Assembly (NCBI RefSeq): GCF_000266905.1
Contig: NC_018027.1
Location: 1,116,001 to 1,180,000 of the forward strand
Reading direction: 5' to 3'
Length of the DNA stretch: 64,000 nucleotides
Source of the DNA: Mycolicibacterium chubuense NBB4
Lineage (GTDB): Bacteria; Actinomycetota; Actinomycetes; Mycobacteriales; Mycobacteriaceae
The notes under the pieces were generated by a model. The model did no database searches and was not told the DNA's origin. It saw nothing but the letters and a program-made list of their open reading frames with translations. Shown piece after piece: positions 57,013 to 64,000 of this stretch (its first letter is position 1; each line of letters starts with the position of its first letter). The translations under genes and the position numbers were made by a program.

Positions 57013-57075
57013 CGCCGAACTTGCATTCCACGCGGCGTGTTCTCACATTTCCGCGCGTGGAATGCAATTTCGGCG
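57013..57075. repeat. Palindromic hairpin element B
   Basis: The left arm 57013-57034 (begins CGCCGAACTTGCATTCCACG) and right arm 57054-57075 pair over 22 bases with one mismatch. The arms are the same sequence as in element A except that the mismatched base is on the other arm; both loops contain ACATTTC. It begins 9 bases past the aminotransferase stop on the minus strand. Confidence 0.9.
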
Positions 57076-57083
57076 GGAGGGGG

Positions 57084-58469
57084 TCAGAGCATTCGGCTCG
57101 CTTCGCTGAGCACCCGGTGAAGGATGTCGTAGATCGCGTCGAACTCCTTCTTGCCGCTGATCAGCGGCGGCGCCAGCTGCACCACCGGGTCGCCGCGGTC
57201 GTCGGCGCGGCAGTACAGGCCGGCCTCGAACAGCGCGGACGTCAGGAAGCCGCGCAGCAGCCGCTCGCTCTCGTCCTCGTTGAACGTCTCCTTGGTGGCC
57301 TTGTCCTTGACCAGCTCGATGCCGTAGAAGAAGCCCTCGCCGCGGACGTCGCCGACGATGGGCAGCTCGAGCAGCTTCTCGAGGGTGGACCGGAACACCG
57401 GCGCGTTCTGCTTGACGTGGTCGTTGAGCCCCTCGCGCTCGAAGATGTCCAGGTTCGCCAGCGCCACCGCCGAGGACACCGGGTGCCCGCCGAAGGTGTA
57501 GCCGTGCCCGAACACCGTCTTGCCGTCGTTGAACGGCTCGAAGAGCCGGTCGCTGGCGATCATCGCGCCGATCGGGGAGTAACCGGAGGTCAGGCCCTTG
57601 GCGCAGGTGATGATGTCGGGCACGTAGTTGAAGTCCTCGCACGCGAACATCGACCCGATGCGGCCGTAGGCGCAGATCACCTCGTCGGAGACGAGCAGCA
57701 CGTCGTACTCGTCGCAGATCTCGCGGACCCGCTCGAAGTACCCGGGCGGCGGCGGGAAGCAGCCGCCGGCGTTCTGCACGGGCTCCAGGAAGACCGCGCA
57801 CACCGTGTCGGGCCCCTCGAACTCGATGGCTTCGGCGATGCGGTTCGCGCAGTACTCGCCCCAGGCTTTGGGGTCGGTGTCGTACGGGGCGGGCGCCCGG
57901 TAGAAGTTGGTGTTCGGCACCCGGAACCCGCCGGGGGTCAACGGCTCGAAGGGCTTCTTGAAGTCCGGCAGCCCGGTGATCGCCAGCGCGCCCTGCGGCG
58001 TGCCGTGATAGGCGATCGCGCGGGAGATCACCTTGAACTTGCCCGGCTTGCCGACCAGCTTGTAGTACTGCTTGGCCAGCTTCCAGGCGCTCTCGACGGC
58101 CTCGCCGCCGCCGGTGGTGAAGAACACCCGGTTCAGGTCACCCGGCGCGTAGGAGGCGATCCGCTCGGCGAGTTCGATCGCGGGGGGCGTGGCGTAGGAC
58201 CAGAGCGGGAAGAACGCCAGCTGCTCGGCCTGCTTGGCGGCGGCCTCGGCGAGCTCCGCGCGGCCGTGTCCGGCCTGGACCACGAACAGGCCCGAGAGTC
58301 CGTCGATGAACTTGCGGCCCGTGCTGTCCCAGATGTGCACGCCCTCGCCGCGGGTGATGATCGGCGGCGTGATGCCCGCGCCGTGCCGGGCGAAGTGGCC
58401 CCACAGGTGCCGGTCGGCTTTGGCGCTCAGATCGGTCGAGAGTTGTGGTGCGATATCGGTAGTTGTCAT
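57084..58469 (-). CDS. Class III aminotransferase (Rv3329-like; amine/omega-amino acid)
   Basis: 461 aa. PLP fold: FFTTGGGEAVESAWKLAKQYY, VSRAIAYHGTPQGAL-type block, LLVSDEVICAYGRIGSMFACEDF and the PLP lysine in IITCAKGLTSGYSPIGAM. Its closest relatives by sequence pattern are omega-amino acid:pyruvate or putrescine aminotransferases. The start overlaps the Lrp stop (ATGA). With the two aldehyde dehydrogenases nearby it suggests amine-to-acid catabolism. Confidence 0.9.
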   Translation of the reverse strand: MTTTDIAPQLSTDLSAKADRHLWGHFARHGAGITPPIITRGEGVHIWDSTGRKFIDGLSGLFVVQAGHGRAELAEAAAKQAEQLAFFPLWSYATPPAIELAERIASYAPGDLNRVFFTTGGGEAVESAWKLAKQYYKLVGKPGKFKVISRAIAYHGTPQGALAITGLPDFKKPFEPLTPGGFRVPNTNFYRAPAPYDTDPKAWGEYCANRIAEAIEFEGPDTVCAVFLEPVQNAGGCFPPPPGYFERVREICDEYDVLLVSDEVICAYGRIGSMFACEDFNYVPDIITCAKGLTSGYSPIGAMIASDRLFEPFNDGKTVFGHGYTFGGHPVSSAVALANLDIFEREGLNDHVKQNAPVFRSTLEKLLELPIVGDVRGEGFFYGIELVKDKATKETFNEDESERLLRGFLTSALFEAGLYCRADDRGDPVVQLAPPLISGKKEFDAIYDILHRVLSEASRML

Positions 58470-58987
58470 CTAGTGCCCCAATTGTATTGCTGTTTAACAA
58501 GTTTCAGGTAGACGAGGGTCTCTGTGGATATCACTCCCGGCAGCGCGCGGATCTGGGTGTTGAGAAGCTGGAGCAGGTGGTCGTCGTCTTCGCACACCAC
58601 CTCGACGATCGCGTCGAACGAGCCCGCGGTGAGCACGACGTAGTCGACGGCCTCGAGCGCGGCGAGCTTCTCGGCGATCTTGGTGGTGTCACCGGTGCAG
58701 CGCACGCCGATCATCGCCTGCCGGGCGAAGCCCAGCTGCATCGGATCGGTGACCGCGACGATCTGCATGACGCCGGCGTCGACCATCCGCTGGACGCGCT
58801 GGCGCACAGCGGCCTCGGACAGGCCGACGGCCTTGCCGATGCCCGCATAGGAGCGGCGGCCGTCCTGCTGCAGCTTCTCGATGATGGCTTTCGAGAGCTC
58901 ATCGAGCTGGAACGCGGCACCGGGGCGGGACTGGTTGACGCGGAACGAGACGGGGCCGACGGCATGCGGGACCCCCGGGTTGACCAT
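58466..58987 (-). CDS. Lrp/AsnC-family regulator
   Basis: 173 aa from ATG 58987. N-terminal HTH: LDELSKAIIEKLQQDGRRSYAGIGKAVGLSEAAVRQRVQRMVDAGVMQ. The RAM/ligand domain has FARQAMIGVRCTGD and DYVVLTAGSFDAIVEVVCEDDDHLLQLL. It is coupled to the aminotransferase and divergent from the aldehyde dehydrogenase at 59110, so it probably controls both directions. CACAAT lies 7 bases before its start. Confidence 0.92.
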   Translation of the reverse strand: MVNPGVPHAVGPVSFRVNQSRPGAAFQLDELSKAIIEKLQQDGRRSYAGIGKAVGLSEAAVRQRVQRMVDAGVMQIVAVTDPMQLGFARQAMIGVRCTGDTTKIAEKLAALEAVDYVVLTAGSFDAIVEVVCEDDDHLLQLLNTQIRALPGVISTETLVYLKLVKQQYNWGTR

Positions 58988-59041
58988 GCCTGTGATTGTG
59001 CACGGAATCCGTCGTTTCAAGCAACCATGACCATGAAATCA

Positions 59042-59103
59042 ATCGTGTGCGGTATCTGACGATGCCGTAATGCGTAGCCGCGTCGCGCGCCACACGATAG
59101 CGT
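59042..59103 (+). promoter_or_regulatory. Divergent lrp/aldehyde-dehydrogenase control region
   Basis: ATCGTGTG (59042-59049) and CACACGAT (59091-59098) are perfect inverted arms 41 bases apart. An inner CGGTATC/GATGCCG pair lies at 59050-59056 and 59061-59067. TAGCGT (59098-59103) is 6 bases before ATG 59110. Widely spaced repeats suit Lrp octamer wrapping. Confidence 0.45.
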
Positions 59104-59109
59104 TGCGGC

Positions 59110-60609
59110 ATGACCGTGGTTTCGTCCCCGACAGTTCTGGCGGGAAGCTGGATCGATGGCGCGCCGGTGCGGACCGGCGGCGCCGAACATCAGGTGATCA
59201 ACCCCGCGACCGGCCGGGCGGTGGCCGCCTTCGCGCTGGCCCAGCCCGGCGACGTGGACGCCGCCGTGGCGTCCGCGCGCGCCGCGCTGCCCGGCTGGGC
59301 CGGCGCCACCCCCGCGGAGCGGTCGGCGGTGCTGGCCAGACTCGCGAAGCTGGCCGACGAAGCCGGCGACGCGCTGGCCGCCGAGGAGGTCGGCCAGACC
59401 GGCAAGCCGGTGCGGCTGGCGACGGAGTTCGACGTCCCCGGCAGTGTCGACAACATCGACTTCTTCGCCGGTGCGGCGCGCCATCTCGAGGGCAAGGCGT
59501 CCGCCGAGTACTCCGGCGACCACACGTCGTCGATCCGGCGGGAAGCCGTCGGCGTGGTCGCGACCATCACGCCGTGGAACTACCCGCTGCAGATGGCGGT
59601 GTGGAAGGTGTTGCCCGCGTTGGCCGCAGGCTGCAGCGTCGTCATCAAGCCCGCCGAGATCACCCCGCTGACCACGCTGACACTGGCCCGCCTCGCGAGT
59701 GAGGCCGGGCTGCCTGCCGGCGTGTTCAACGTCGTGACCGGCGCGGGCCACGACGTCGGGACCGCACTGGCCGGTCACGCCGGCGTGGACATGGTGACGT
59801 TCACCGGATCGACGGCCGTGGGGCGCAAGGTGATGGCCGCGGCGGCCGTGCACGGCCACCGCACCCAGCTCGAGCTGGGCGGCAAGGCGCCGTTCGTGGT
59901 GTTCGACGACGCCGACCTCGACGCGACCGTCCAGGGCGCGGTCGCCGGGGCGCTGATCAACACCGGGCAGGACTGCACCGCGGCGACCAGGGCGATCGTC
60001 GCGCGCGAGCTCTACGACGATTTCGTCGCCGGCGTCGCCGACGTGATGAGCTCGGTGGTGATCGGCGATCCCGAGGATCCCGACACCGACCTCGGTCCGC
60101 TGATCACGCTCGCGCACCGGGCGAAGGTGGCGGGCATGGTCGAACGCGCCCCGGGCGAGGGCGGGCGGATCGTCACCGGCGGCACCGCGCCGGACGGTCC
60201 GGGCTCGTTCTACCGGCCGACGCTGATCGCCGACGTGTCCGAACAGTCGGAGGTCTACCGCGACGAGATCTTCGGCCCGGTGCTCACGGTGCGCTCGTTC
60301 ACCGACGACGACGATGCGATCCGGCAGGCCAACGACACGGTCTACGGGCTGGCGGCCTCGGCGTGGACGCGCGACGTGTACCGCGCGCAGCGGGCGTCGC
60401 GGGAGATCCACGCCGGCTGCGTGTGGATCAACGACCACATCCCGATCATCAGCGAGATGCCGCACGGCGGATTCGGCGCCTCCGGGTTCGGCAAGGACAT
60501 GAGCCAGTACTCGCTCGAGGAGTACCTGTCGATCAAGCACGTGATGAGCGACATCACCGGCGTGGCCGACAAGGCCTGGCACCGAACGATTTTCACCAAA
60601 CGCCGGTAG
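59110..60609 (+). CDS. Aldehyde dehydrogenase (aminobutyraldehyde dehydrogenase-like)
   Basis: 499 aa. NAD-binding ATITPWNYPLQMAVWKVLPALAAGC and FTGSTAVGRKVM; catalytic Glu in QLELGGKAPFVV and catalytic Cys in NTGQDCTAATR; C-terminal PHGGFGASGFGKDMSQYSLEEY. The pattern resembles PuuC/PatD-type gamma-aminobutyraldehyde dehydrogenases. Divergent from the Lrp gene, leaderless-type promoter. It would turn 4-aminobutanal into GABA if the aminotransferase acts on putrescine. Confidence 0.9.
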   Translation: MTVVSSPTVLAGSWIDGAPVRTGGAEHQVINPATGRAVAAFALAQPGDVDAAVASARAALPGWAGATPAERSAVLARLAKLADEAGDALAAEEVGQTGKPVRLATEFDVPGSVDNIDFFAGAARHLEGKASAEYSGDHTSSIRREAVGVVATITPWNYPLQMAVWKVLPALAAGCSVVIKPAEITPLTTLTLARLASEAGLPAGVFNVVTGAGHDVGTALAGHAGVDMVTFTGSTAVGRKVMAAAAVHGHRTQLELGGKAPFVVFDDADLDATVQGAVAGALINTGQDCTAATRAIVARELYDDFVAGVADVMSSVVIGDPEDPDTDLGPLITLAHRAKVAGMVERAPGEGGRIVTGGTAPDGPGSFYRPTLIADVSEQSEVYRDEIFGPVLTVRSFTDDDDAIRQANDTVYGLAASAWTRDVYRAQRASREIHAGCVWINDHIPIISEMPHGGFGASGFGKDMSQYSLEEYLSIKHVMSDITGVADKAWHRTIFTKRR

Positions 60610-60639
60610 GCGGCCGGCTGGCCGCCCACCGGCGGCGGG

Positions 60640-61980
60640 TCACGTGATGCGGATCAGCTTCTTGTTGACGAACTCGTCGATGCCGAAGCGGCCGAGCTCG
60701 CGGCCGAAGCCCGAGCGCTTCACCCCGCCGAACGGCAGCTCGGCGCCTTCCGCCCCAACGGCGTTGACGAAGACCATGCCGGCCTCGATCCGGTCGGCGA
60801 CCCGCTTGGCCTGGTCCTCGTCGGTGGTGAAGACGTAGGAACCGAGACCGAACGGGGTGTCGTTGGCCAACTCGACCGCGGACTCCTCGTCGGCCGCCTT
60901 GTAGACCGACGCCACCGGCCCGAACAACTCCTCGCGGAAGTCGGCGGGGACGTTGGTCAGCACACCGGGCGGGTAGAACGCGCCGTCGCGCCGGCCCTCG
61001 GTGGTCAGCTCGGCGCCCTCGTCGACGGCGCGCTTGACCTGGCCTTCCAGCCGTTCGGCGGCCGCCACCGAGGACAGCGGAGCCAGGCCGTCCGCGCGCT
61101 CGAGCACCTTGGCGGTGAACTTGGCGAGGAACTCGTCGTAGATGGGCTCGGCGACGATGATGCGCTTGGCCGCGTTGCACGCCTGCCCGGTGTTCTCGAA
61201 GCGCCCCTCGACGGCGGCCTCGACCGTGGCGTCGAGATCGGCGGACGACAGCACGATGAACGGATCGGAGCCGCCGAGCTCGAGCACCACCTTCTTGAGG
61301 TTCCGTCCGGCGATCTCGGCGACGGCGGCACCGGCCCGCTCGGAGCCGGTCAGCGAAACCCCTTGCACGCGTGGGTCGGCGATGATGTCGGCGACCTGCT
61401 CGTTGGTGGCGTAGATGTTGACGTAGGCGCCTTCGGGGTAGCCGGCGTCGCGGAAGATCTTCTGCAGCGCCTGCGCCGACTCGGGGCACTGCGGCGCGTG
61501 CTTGAGCACGATCGTGTTGCCGACGGTCAGGTTCGGACCGGCGAAGCGGGCCACCTGGTAGTAGGGGTAGTTCCACGGCATGATGCCGAGCAGCACGCCC
61601 ACCGAGCTGCGCCGGACCACCGCCGAACCCTCGCCGTCGAGCAGCGTGATGGGCTCGTCGGCCAGGAACTTCTCGGCGTTGTCGGCGTAGTAGCCGTAGA
61701 TGGCCGCGCTGAACTCGACCTCGCCGATCGATTGATCGAGCGGTTTGCCCATCTCCCGCTGGATGATTCGGGCGAGTTCGTCTTTGCGTTCCTCGTGGAG
61801 TTCGCCGACCCGGCGGATCAGGGCGGCGCGCTCGGCGACGGTGCTGTGGCGTCCCCAGTCCCGGTGCGCCGCGAACGCGGCGGCGACCGCCTGGTCGATC
61901 TGGTCGTCGGTGGCGGTGGGGTACTCCTTGACCACTTCGCCCGTCGAGGGGTCGGTCACCGCATACATGGATTCACTCAC
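60640..61980 (-). CDS. gabD1: Succinate-semialdehyde dehydrogenase (GabD1-like)
   Basis: 446 aa, the short form like M. tuberculosis GabD1. LGIMPWNYPYYQVARFAGPNLTVGN, SLTGSERAGAAVAEIAG, catalytic ELGGSDPFIVL and Cys in NTGQACNAAKRIIV, and C-terminal PFGGVKRSGFGRELGRFG. It oxidises succinic semialdehyde to succinate with NADP. GTG start 61980; converges on the other dehydrogenase (30 bases). It completes the putrescine-GABA-succinate route if a GABA aminotransferase is present. Confidence 0.9.
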   Translation of the reverse strand: MSESMYAVTDPSTGEVVKEYPTATDDQIDQAVAAAFAAHRDWGRHSTVAERAALIRRVGELHEERKDELARIIQREMGKPLDQSIGEVEFSAAIYGYYADNAEKFLADEPITLLDGEGSAVVRRSSVGVLLGIMPWNYPYYQVARFAGPNLTVGNTIVLKHAPQCPESAQALQKIFRDAGYPEGAYVNIYATNEQVADIIADPRVQGVSLTGSERAGAAVAEIAGRNLKKVVLELGGSDPFIVLSSADLDATVEAAVEGRFENTGQACNAAKRIIVAEPIYDEFLAKFTAKVLERADGLAPLSSVAAAERLEGQVKRAVDEGAELTTEGRRDGAFYPPGVLTNVPADFREELFGPVASVYKAADEESAVELANDTPFGLGSYVFTTDEDQAKRVADRIEAGMVFVNAVGAEGAELPFGGVKRSGFGRELGRFGIDEFVNKKLIRIT

Positions 61981-62146
61981 CTGATACCTGTTCCTTGCCT
62001 AGAGGGGCGTGCGGACACGTCACCATCGATCGTGCACGAATTCAGTGTTGGGCCGCAATGTTCACCGCGAATGTCGTTTCCATTCCTCGGACCCACAGAT
62101 GAATCCGTTGTCTCGTCGGCGGCCCGATCCGATCGGACTCGGGCGA

Positions 62147-62152
62147 TACGCT
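62147..62152 (+). promoter_or_regulatory. sigJ -10 element (TACGCT)
   Basis: TACGCT lies 7 bases before the ATG at 62160. The remaining 179-base gap before the dehydrogenase gene shows no other clear signal. Confidence 0.4.
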
Positions 62153-62159
62153 GGAAACC

Positions 62160-63068
62160 ATGACCGTGCAGGTCGAGGAGTTCGAACGGCTGCGGCCCCA
62201 TCTGCTCGCCGTGGGCTACCGGCTGACCGGCACGCTCGCCGACGCCGAGGACGTCGTGCAGGACGCATGGCTGCGGTGGGACGCGCACCGTGCCGGCCGG
62301 GCCGACACCGCGATCGCCGATCTCAAGGCGTGGCTGACGACGGTGGTCAGCCGGCTGGCGCTGGACCGGCTGCGCTCGGCCGCGCACCGGCGGGAGACCT
62401 ATGCCGGCCAGTGGCTGCCCGAGCCGGTGGTGACGACGCTCGACGGCAACGATCCGCTGACCGCGGTGGTCGCGGGCGAGGACGCCCGTTTCGCGGCGAT
62501 GGTGGTACTGGAGAACCTGACGCCGGATCAGCGGGTGGCGTTCGTGTTGCACGACGGATTCGCGGTGCCGTTCGACGAGATCGCGGGCGTGCTCGGCACC
62601 ACGCCCGCCGCGGCCCGCCAACTCGCGTCGCGGGCGCGGCGCGCGGTCTCCTCCGCGCCGCCGCCGGCCGGCGATCACGACGAGGTGGTCGCCACGTTGA
62701 TGGCGGCGATGGCGGCCGGTGACCTCGAGGCCGTCGTCGCGCTGCTGCATCCCGACGTGACGTTCACCGGGGACGCGAACCGGCGGGCGCCGACGGCCGT
62801 GCAGGTCATCCGCGGGAAGGACAAGGTCGCCCGGTTCCTGCTCGGGTTGGCGCAGCGCTACGGGCCGCGACTGTTCGAGATCGGCGAGCTCGCCCTCGTC
62901 AACGGGGAGCTCGGGGTCTGTTCAGCCGGGGCCGGCGCCACAGCGGACGGGCCGGCGATCGCCCCGCGCATCCAGGCGCTCACCGTGCGCGACGGACAGG
63001 TGGTGGCGGTCTACGACATCGCCAATCCGGACAAGTTCACGGGGTCGCCGCTGCGCACGACGCAGTGA
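62160..63068 (+). CDS. sigJ: ECF41-type sigma factor with SnoaL-like C-terminal domain (SigJ-like)
   Basis: 302 aa. Sigma-2: FERLRPHLLAVGYRLTGTLADAEDVVQDAWLRW and KAWLTTVVSRLALDRLRSA. The linker motif WLPEPVV is diagnostic of ECF41. Sigma-4: LTPDQRVAFVLHDGFAVPFDEIAGVLGTTPAAARQLASRARR. The C-terminal SnoaL/NTF2 domain (about 180-300) ends with NPDKF, the regulatory region that takes the place of an anti-sigma factor. The M. tuberculosis counterpart is Rv3328c. ECF41 factors often drive a neighbouring oxidoreductase gene; here an SDR-like gene follows. Confidence 0.93.
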   Translation: MTVQVEEFERLRPHLLAVGYRLTGTLADAEDVVQDAWLRWDAHRAGRADTAIADLKAWLTTVVSRLALDRLRSAAHRRETYAGQWLPEPVVTTLDGNDPLTAVVAGEDARFAAMVVLENLTPDQRVAFVLHDGFAVPFDEIAGVLGTTPAAARQLASRARRAVSSAPPPAGDHDEVVATLMAAMAAGDLEAVVALLHPDVTFTGDANRRAPTAVQVIRGKDKVARFLLGLAQRYGPRLFEIGELALVNGELGVCSAGAGATADGPAIAPRIQALTVRDGQVVAVYDIANPDKFTGSPLRTTQ

Positions 63069-63096
63069 GTGCCGCGGGGCAGCACGCCCTGAATGC

Positions 63097-63125
63097 TTGT
63101 ATCGATGCCATTGGCATCGTAATCT
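63097..63125 (+). promoter_or_regulatory. Promoter whose spacer is a 17-base palindrome
   Basis: TTGTAT (63097-63102), then exactly 17 bases CGATGCCATTGGCATCG (63103-63119, perfect 8-base arms), then TAATCT (63120-63125). A dimeric repressor on the palindrome would sit between -35 and -10, the classic TetR-type position. It controls the gene starting at 63154. Confidence 0.65.
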
Positions 63126-63153
63126 GGCACCCGGGGGGCGAGGAGGCGGAGAA

Positions 63154-64000
63154 CTGGACATCGCGGTCACCGGTGCGACCGGATACGTGGGCGCGCACAC
63201 GGTGCGGGCCCTGCTGGCGGCGGGACATCACGTGCGCGTGCTGGTCCCGCCGGCCGAGGCGACGGCGGGGGTGCTGGACCGGCTGCGCGCGGCGGGCCCG
63301 CTGACCGTGACCGCCGGGGACGTCCGCTCCGGTGCCACCGTCGAGGCGTTCCTGGCCGGAGCCGACGCCCTGGTGCACGCCGCCGGTGTGGTCGGCACGG
63401 ACGAACGGCGCGTACGGCTGATGTGGGACATCAACGCCTATGCCACCGAAGCGATCCTGACCCGCGCCGTCGAACTCGGGCTGGACCCGGTGCTCACGGT
63501 GAGCAGCTACAGCGCGCTGTTCCCGCCGCAGAACGGGGTGATCTCACCGGAAACGCCGACGGCCTCGGGCCGCAGCGCCTACGCCAAGACCAAGGGCTAC
63601 GCCGACCGGGTCGCGCGCCGGCTGCAGAACGCCGGCGCCCCGGTGGTGGTGACCTACCCCTCCAGCGTGGTCGGCCCGGCCTTCGGAACGGCTCCGGGCG
63701 TCACCGAGCGCGGGTGGGCGCCGATCGTGCGGTGGGCCGTCGCGCCCCGCCTGCGCGGCGGCATGCAGATGATCGACGTGCGCGACGTCGCCGACGTGCA
63801 CGTGCGAGCCATGCGCCCCGGCCGGGGACCGCGCCGCTATGTCTGCGGCGGTGAGCTGCTGACGTTCGACGGGATGATCGATGCGCTGGAACGGGGTCTG
63901 GGCCGCCGGATCCGCAGGGTGCCCGTGCCGGGCCGAGCGCTGCTCGGGCTGGGCCGCGCGTCGGATCTCGCCGCGCGCGTCGTCGCGCTGCCCGACGGGC
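63154..64000 (+). CDS. NAD-dependent epimerase/dehydratase-like protein, CTG start (3' end outside window)
   Basis: The frame from CTG 63154 is open to the end of the window (282 codons seen). The product reads (M)DIAVTGATGYVGAHTVRALLAAG, with the TGxxGxxG NAD motif at the extreme N terminus, then DALVHAAGVVG, the active-site YAKTKGYAD (YxxxK) and VVVTYPSSVVGPAFG. No ATG, GTG or TTG precedes the Rossmann strand in this frame; AGGAGG (63141-63146) lies 7 bases before the CTG, an ideal ribosome site. Extended-SDR family; substrate unknown. Confidence 0.82.
   Translation, partial: MDIAVTGATGYVGAHTVRALLAAGHHVRVLVPPAEATAGVLDRLRAAGPLTVTAGDVRSGATVEAFLAGADALVHAAGVVGTDERRVRLMWDINAYATEAILTRAVELGLDPVLTVSSYSALFPPQNGVISPETPTASGRSAYAKTKGYADRVARRLQNAGAPVVVTYPSSVVGPAFGTAPGVTERGWAPIVRWAVAPRLRGGMQMIDVRDVADVHVRAMRPGRGPRRYVCGGELLTFDGMIDALERGLGRRIRRVPVPGRALLGLGRASDLAARVVALPDG

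Noticed and set aside
63423..63854. Plus-strand frame of 143 codons inside the last gene
   Set aside because: It is a +2 shadow of the CTG-started dehydratase frame, which carries the real NAD-binding and YxxxK motifs.

Overview
The window looks like chromosomal DNA of a rapidly growing mycobacterium (Mycolicibacterium type). The evidence is the uniformly high GC, many GTG starts, mycobacterial LexA boxes, an actinomycete SAM-IV riboswitch upstream of metZ, a PGRS-type glycine repeat protein and a DesA3 desaturase. From memory, gene order follows M. tuberculosis Rv3409c/Rv3396c down to Rv3328c in compressed form (guaA, imuA'-imuB, iunH, acrA1, htdY, dnaE2, Rv3368c, spoU, Rv3365c-Rv3361c, folD, Rv3342, metA, metC, trpS, dacB1, Rv3329, sigJ). 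Species-specific genes are inserted between these blocks. No rRNA, tRNA, CRISPR array, prophage or insertion sequence was seen.

Layout. 1-2.8 kb: 3' end of a GMC/cholesterol-oxidase-like gene and guaA. 2.8-8.0 kb: a five-gene minus-strand operon (esterase, short-chain dehydrogenase, diiron protein, Baeyer-Villiger-type monooxygenase, MerR regulator) that could form a ketone-to-ester degradation cassette. 8.0-20 kb: SOS mutagenesis genes imuA'-imuB and dnaE2, each behind a LexA box, with ohrR-ohr, iunH, acrA1, htdY and a degenerate GGDEF membrane protein between them. 20-22.5 kb: SOUL protein, nitroreductase, TrmL-type methylase, methyltransferase and a small ORF. 22.9-27.3 kb: a four-gene conservon (sensor kinase, roadblock, DUF742, GTPase) ending in the gyrase-protecting pentapeptide protein MfpA. 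27.4-29.1 kb: nsrR-hmp nitric-oxide defence. 29-35.5 kb: two TetR genes, an Rv1747-like FHA-ABC exporter, an old-yellow-enzyme relative, folD and a DUF3017 protein. 35.6-39.5 kb: a LexA-controlled 13E12/HNH protein, and a TetR-FAD hydroxylase pair. 39.6-41.9 kb: the two-gene acyl desaturase system, closed by a strong terminator. 42-44 kb: a PGRS protein with a membrane anchor instead of a PE domain. 44.2-47.6 kb: SAM-IV riboswitch-metZ-metX-methyltransferase operon. 47.7-55.6 kb: FMN glutamate-synthase-like protein, hydrolase, xthA, trpS, YihY-type protein, DacB and a phosphoesterase. 55.7-57.1 kb: a small ORF and an SMP-30-like gene bracketed by two related 21-22 bp-arm hairpin elements. 57-62 kb: Lrp-aminotransferase plus two aldehyde dehydrogenases, which read as a putrescine/GABA route. 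62-64 kb: an ECF41 sigma factor and a dehydratase/epimerase-like gene that seems to begin at CTG.

A pattern recurs in the upstream regions. Many genes have a TAnnnT hexamer 6-7 bases before the start codon and no Shine-Dalgarno, which is the signature of leaderless mRNA. Several candidate operators (LexA, OhrR, TetR-like palindromes) sit within or beside these promoters. I used this pattern to choose several starts, including guaA at 1225 and the esterase at 7974.
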